A DNA stretch of 63,324 nucleotides from NCBI RefSeq assembly GCF_900269665.1, contig NZ_LT985361.1, forward strand, positions 6,639,324 through 6,702,647. Reading direction: 5' to 3'. This DNA is from Nocardia suismassiliense. Its GTDB lineage: Bacteria; Actinomycetota; Actinomycetes; Mycobacteriales; Mycobacteriaceae. Of the stretch, positions 60,845-63,324 are shown piece after piece; position 1 is the first letter of the stretch, and each line of letters opens with the position of its first letter. The translations under genes were made by a program, and so were the position numbers. Under the pieces are notes generated by a model. The model saw nothing but the letters and a program-made list of their open reading frames with translations, was not told the DNA's origin and searched no databases.

Positions 60845-61699
60845 GTGGCACAGGATATTCAGCCCATCACCGACAAGCAGCGCAATGCGGCGGCCGCTTT
60901 TCGCGCGCTGCACGAGCAAGGAATCTTCGTGCTGCCGAACGCGTGGGACGCGGTCAGCGCGGCGGTGATCGCGCGCGCGGGCGCACCGGCGATCGCGACA
61001 ACCAGTGCGGGCGTTGCCTGGTCGCTCGGCACCGGCGACGGACAGCAGCTCACCAGGGACGACACGATCGGCGTCATCCGCAGGATCGCCGCTGTGGTCG
61101 ACGTGCCGGTGACCGCGGATGTCGAGGGCGGGTACGGGCCCACGCCCGAGGACGTCGCGGCCACCATCCTCGCCGCGGTATCCGCCGGGGCGGTCGGAGT
61201 GAACCTGGAAGACTCGACGGCACCCGGTGGGCCGCTGTTCGACACCGCCGCGCAGGCCGATCGGCTGCGGGCGGCCCGCGACGCCGCGCAGCAGGCGGGT
61301 CTGCCGGAACTGGTGATCAACGCCAGGACCGATGTCTACCTGTTCGGCATCGGCGACCAAGAAGGCCGTTTCGACGAAGTGCTCACCAGGGCAGCCGCTT
61401 ACGCCGCGGCCGGTGCGGACAGTCTCTTCGTCCCCGGCCTGCTCGATCTGCCGACCCTCACCGACCTGGTCGCCAAGTCGCCGTTGCCGATCAACGTGAT
61501 GGCCGGCGCCGGCGCGCCTTCCGTCGCGGAACTCGGTGCGGCGGGCGTACGGCGGGTCAGCGTCGGCTCCGCAGTGGCGCAGGCTGCCTACACGCTGGCC
61601 GAGACGGCAGCCACCGAGCTGCTAGAACACGGCACCTATACAGCGCTGGAGAATGCCCTCGATTTCGGCACAGTGCAAGGATTGCTCCCCCAGGGATAA
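60845..61699 (+). CDS. Isocitrate lyase/PEP mutase family protein
   Basis: 284 residues from a GTG (CGAGGAG upstream). The TIM barrel of this superfamily is clear: FVLPNAWDAVSAAVIARAG, ATTSAGVAWSLG, VTADVEGGYG with the Mg-binding acidic pair, VGVNLEDS and INARTDVYL. The KKCGH motif of true isocitrate lyases is absent. Relatives cleave oxaloacetate, 2-methylisocitrate or carboxyphosphonoenolpyruvate-type substrates, or are of unknown activity. No phosphonate or propionate genes are nearby, so the reaction cannot be chosen. Confidence 0.92.
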   Translation: MAQDIQPITDKQRNAAAAFRALHEQGIFVLPNAWDAVSAAVIARAGAPAIATTSAGVAWSLGTGDGQQLTRDDTIGVIRRIAAVVDVPVTADVEGGYGPTPEDVAATILAAVSAGAVGVNLEDSTAPGGPLFDTAAQADRLRAARDAAQQAGLPELVINARTDVYLFGIGDQEGRFDEVLTRAAAYAAAGADSLFVPGLLDLPTLTDLVAKSPLPINVMAGAGAPSVAELGAAGVRRVSVGSAVAQAAYTLAETAATELLEHGTYTALENALDFGTVQGLLPQG

Positions 61700-61735
61700 C
61701 GATTCCTCGGTGGCGCACCAGCTTCGAACTCGGCT

Positions 61736-62340
61736 CAGCCTGGTGCCTCGAAGTTCCGGACGTCGGCGAGCAGCACACCAGGTCGAACCCAGCTCGGCCT
61801 GGTGCCTCGATCTTCCGGACGTCGGCGAGCGGCACACCAGACTCGGGTCGGCCTGGTGCGCCGAGGTTCCGGATACCGGTGAGTGGCACACCAGCGAGAG
61901 GCGTTCTCGCGATACGCCGCAACCATGTGCCACTCACGGCGACTGCGGCACGGTTGGGTGCCGATCTGGGAGTGGGTCGGCCGCCACGTCTGCGGACTCG
62001 ATTCGGCCGGTCCGCCGGATACCGGTGAGTGGCGCCGACGTCGGCTGCGACTGGATTCGGGTAGCGGCGACCACGCCATCGCCGGCTGAGCCATTGCGGC
62101 GCAGCGCGTCGACATGGCACAACCATGTGCCACTCACGACGACCGCGGCACGATTGGGTGCCGATCTGGGAGTGGGTCGGCCGCCACGTCTGCGGACTCG
62201 ATTCGGCCGGTCCGCCGGATACCGGTGAGTGGCACACCAGCGAGAGCCCTTCTCGCGATACGCCGCCACCATGCGCCACTCACGACGACCGCGGCACGAT
62301 TGGGTGCCGACCTGGGAGTGGGTCGCCCGCCATGTCTTCG
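61736..62340. repeat. Mixed intergenic repeat array with palindromic units and a 200-bp-spaced duplication
   Basis: First come three units of about 50-65 bp with TTCCGGACGTCGGCGAGC-type cores, bounded by CCTGGTG and CACACCAG (61736-61895). Then hairpins with perfect 12-bp arms GTGAGTGGCACA and TGTGCCACTCAC (61879-61890 with 61926-61937), repeated at 62225-62283. A block starting TTGGGTGCCGATCTGGGAGT near 61953 recurs 200 bp later near 62153, and partly at 62299. The inner hairpin sequence CTCGCGATACGCCGC resembles that of the repeats at 31563-32260. It fills a convergent gap. Confidence 0.8.
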
Positions 62341-62518
62341 GTGCTGGAGTCGAGCTGCGCCTCGATCCGGGTAGCGGCGACCAGGGTCGCCGCGCGCCCA
62401 CATGACGTGGGTTGCGTGCTCTTGACTGATGTTGCAGCGTGCGTCATGAGAGTGCACCGTGCGTCAAGACCCCCGATACGCTTACCTCGCTGCACCGGTA
62501 CTTAGGTTCACACTGTGT
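62341..62518. repeat. Gene-free stretch with a dispersed hairpin-like repeat
   Basis: GTGCTCTTGACTGATGTTGC at 62416-62435, followed by AGCGTGCGTCATGAGAGTGC, closely resembles the minus-strand sequence at about 544-582 near the other end of the window. No gene is supported. Confidence 0.45.
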
Positions 62519-62680
62519 TTACGGCTGGATTCGTATGTTCTGCGGCTGCTTCGAGTCCTGGCCCTGTTGGTTGCTGTTACTGGCTTGGCTGACCGCCGCT
62601 GAATACTCCTGTTCCGGGCGACCGGTGCTGCCGTAGCGCAGGCTCATGCGGAGGGTGCCGGTGCCGACGAGGGTGGCGAG
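62519..62680 (-). pseudogene. Possible gene remnant, Gln/Ser-rich C-terminus
   Basis: The minus-strand frame YLATLVGTGTLRMSLRYGS, then QEYSAAVSQASN and a Gln-rich end with stop at 62519-62521, has coding-like composition. Upstream it runs straight into the repeat at 62690-62790. The only in-frame ATG (62647) lacks a ribosome binding site and would give 42 residues. It could be the cut-off end of an older gene, a very small gene or chance. I recognise no family. Confidence 0.3.
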
Positions 62681-62684
62681 GTAG

Positions 62685-62805
62685 CCATCGCCGGCTGAGC
62701 CATTGCGGCGCAGCGCGGCGATATGGCACAACCATGTGCCATTCACGGCGACCGCGGCGCAGTTGGGTCCCGACGGCTGAGCCATTGTGGCGCAGCGCGT
62801 TTCAG
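62685..62805. repeat. Short intergenic repeats with an ATGGCACA hairpin
   Basis: CATCGCCGGCTGAGCCATTG at 62686-62705 repeats the sequence at about 62078-62097, and GGCTGAGCCATTG recurs at 62769. ATGGCACA and TGTGCCAT form an 8-bp hairpin near 62721-62740, the short form of the GTGAGTGGCACA arms seen at 61879. Confidence 0.6.
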
Positions 62806-63324
62806 CTAAGCGTCGGCGTCGGCGTCGAAGGCCCAGACCGCGGCGGGGCGGCCGGTGGCTTTCACGCGGCGGCGTTCGGTGGTGCGGGTCAGGCCTGGAA
62901 TGGCGGCGAGGGTGCGGTTGAGGTTGGCGGGGTCGGGGCGGGTGCCCGCGAGGTTCGTGGTGGCGGCTACGGCTCGGGTGGCGGGGAATTCGTCTCCGAG
63001 CAATGCTCGGGTGAAGGGGAGGTCCTTCCACAGGAGTCCGGCGAGCAGGCTGCGGGAGGCGGCGACGATGCGGTTGTGGTCGAAGGCCAGCTCGGGTATC
63101 TCGTCGAAGCCGACCCACTGTGCGGGGCCATCGTGCGGCCCGACCACCGCCCACATCGCGATCGACAAGGTCGGCCCGCGCGGGTCACGATTCGGTTCGT
63201 CGAAGGTCACCAGCTGCCCCACCGCGCCGATCGCGGCTTCCGGCACACCGAGTTTCGTGTGCACCGCCCGCCGCGCCGCCTCCACCAGCCGCTCCCCCCG
63301 CCCGAGCAGCACACCCGGCAGCGC
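62806..63324 (-). CDS. NrtR-like Nudix regulator (5' end outside the window)
   Basis: At least 172 residues; the frame stays open to the right edge, so the start is missing. The visible N-part LPGVLLGRGERLVEAARRAVHTKLG sits where a Nudix box belongs, but the REUxEE catalytic glutamates are not conserved (RRAVHTKLG). This is typical of non-catalytic NrtR-type sensors of NAD-related ligands. The C-part (LPFTRALLGDEFPATRAVA, NLNRTLAAIPGL, TERRRVKATGRPAAVWAFD) resembles the NrtR winged helix. It is probably a transcription factor with an ADP-ribose-type ligand. No target gene is visible. Confidence 0.8.
   Translation of the reverse strand, partial: ALPGVLLGRGERLVEAARRAVHTKLGVPEAAIGAVGQLVTFDEPNRDPRGPTLSIAMWAVVGPHDGPAQWVGFDEIPELAFDHNRIVAASRSLLAGLLWKDLPFTRALLGDEFPATRAVAATTNLAGTRPDPANLNRTLAAIPGLTRTTERRRVKATGRPAAVWAFDADADA

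Overview
The window looks like the chromosome of a mycolic-acid-containing actinobacterium, most likely a Nocardia or a close relative. The reasons are very high G+C with strong G/C third-position bias, many GTG starts, ATGA/GTGA stop-start overlaps, an EspC-like ESX substrate gene, a cutinase-family protein, KorAB with an actinobacterial malate dehydrogenase, and a gene order recalling Mycobacterium tuberculosis around Rv2560-Rv2583c (proline/glycine-rich membrane protein, aspS, Rv2575-like zinc peptidase, Rv2578c-like radical SAM gene, hisS, ppiB, relA). That synteny is from memory of the M. tuberculosis map, not from a search.

Layout. 1-4.2 kb: a G-rich left edge, a phosphotransferase-fold protein and a proline-rich membrane protein. 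4.2-9 kb: DUF389 membrane protein, aspS, zinc metallopeptidase, small secreted protein. 9.8-11.8 kb: an EspC/EspA-like type VII secretion pair. 12-16.9 kb: an epimerase/dehydrogenase behind two KstR-type operators, a VOC protein plus PadR regulator behind two near-identical palindromes, a second VOC protein and an exported erythromycin-esterase-like protein. 17.3-27.3 kb: an orphan SecY, a response regulator carrying a signal peptide, a TetR/LVIVD/DUF305 operon, two alpha/beta hydrolases and a large LAL-type LuxR regulator. 27.3-38.1 kb: a frameshifted SOS-boxed radical SAM gene, korAB, mdh, a membrane protein, hisS, a cyclophilin and a coiled-coil protein. 38.2-53.3 kb: one long, tightly coupled minus-strand operon for a type IV secretion-like machine, with a cutinase-family gene just upstream. 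55.4-63.3 kb: relA, a phosphodiesterase, a metallophosphoesterase, a YnfA-type protein, a PEP mutase-family enzyme and a partial NrtR-like Nudix gene.

The most interesting system is the 38.2-53.3 kb operon. It encodes a VirD4/TraG-like coupling ATPase, a VirB4-like ATPase, a VirB6-like membrane protein, an SCO6880-type protein, a three-domain peptidoglycan remodeller whose NlpC/P60 domain has lost its catalytic Cys and His, two lysine-less P-loop proteins, two tiny two-helix membrane proteins and several exported accessory proteins. I see no relaxase, integrase, replication gene or att site. It sits between ppiB and relA, which I recall as neighbours in M. tuberculosis, so it looks like a resident chromosomal secretion machine rather than a fresh mobile element.

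A second theme is intergenic DNA. Every convergent gene gap longer than 300 bp (five of them) is filled with repeats. Three contain members or relatives of a palindromic repeat family whose outer stem arms change together (GCGGGACATG/CATGTCCCGC in some units, GTGAGTGGCACA/TGTGCCACTCAC in others) around a related inner segment, which suggests selection for structure. I saw no tRNA, rRNA or CRISPR array.
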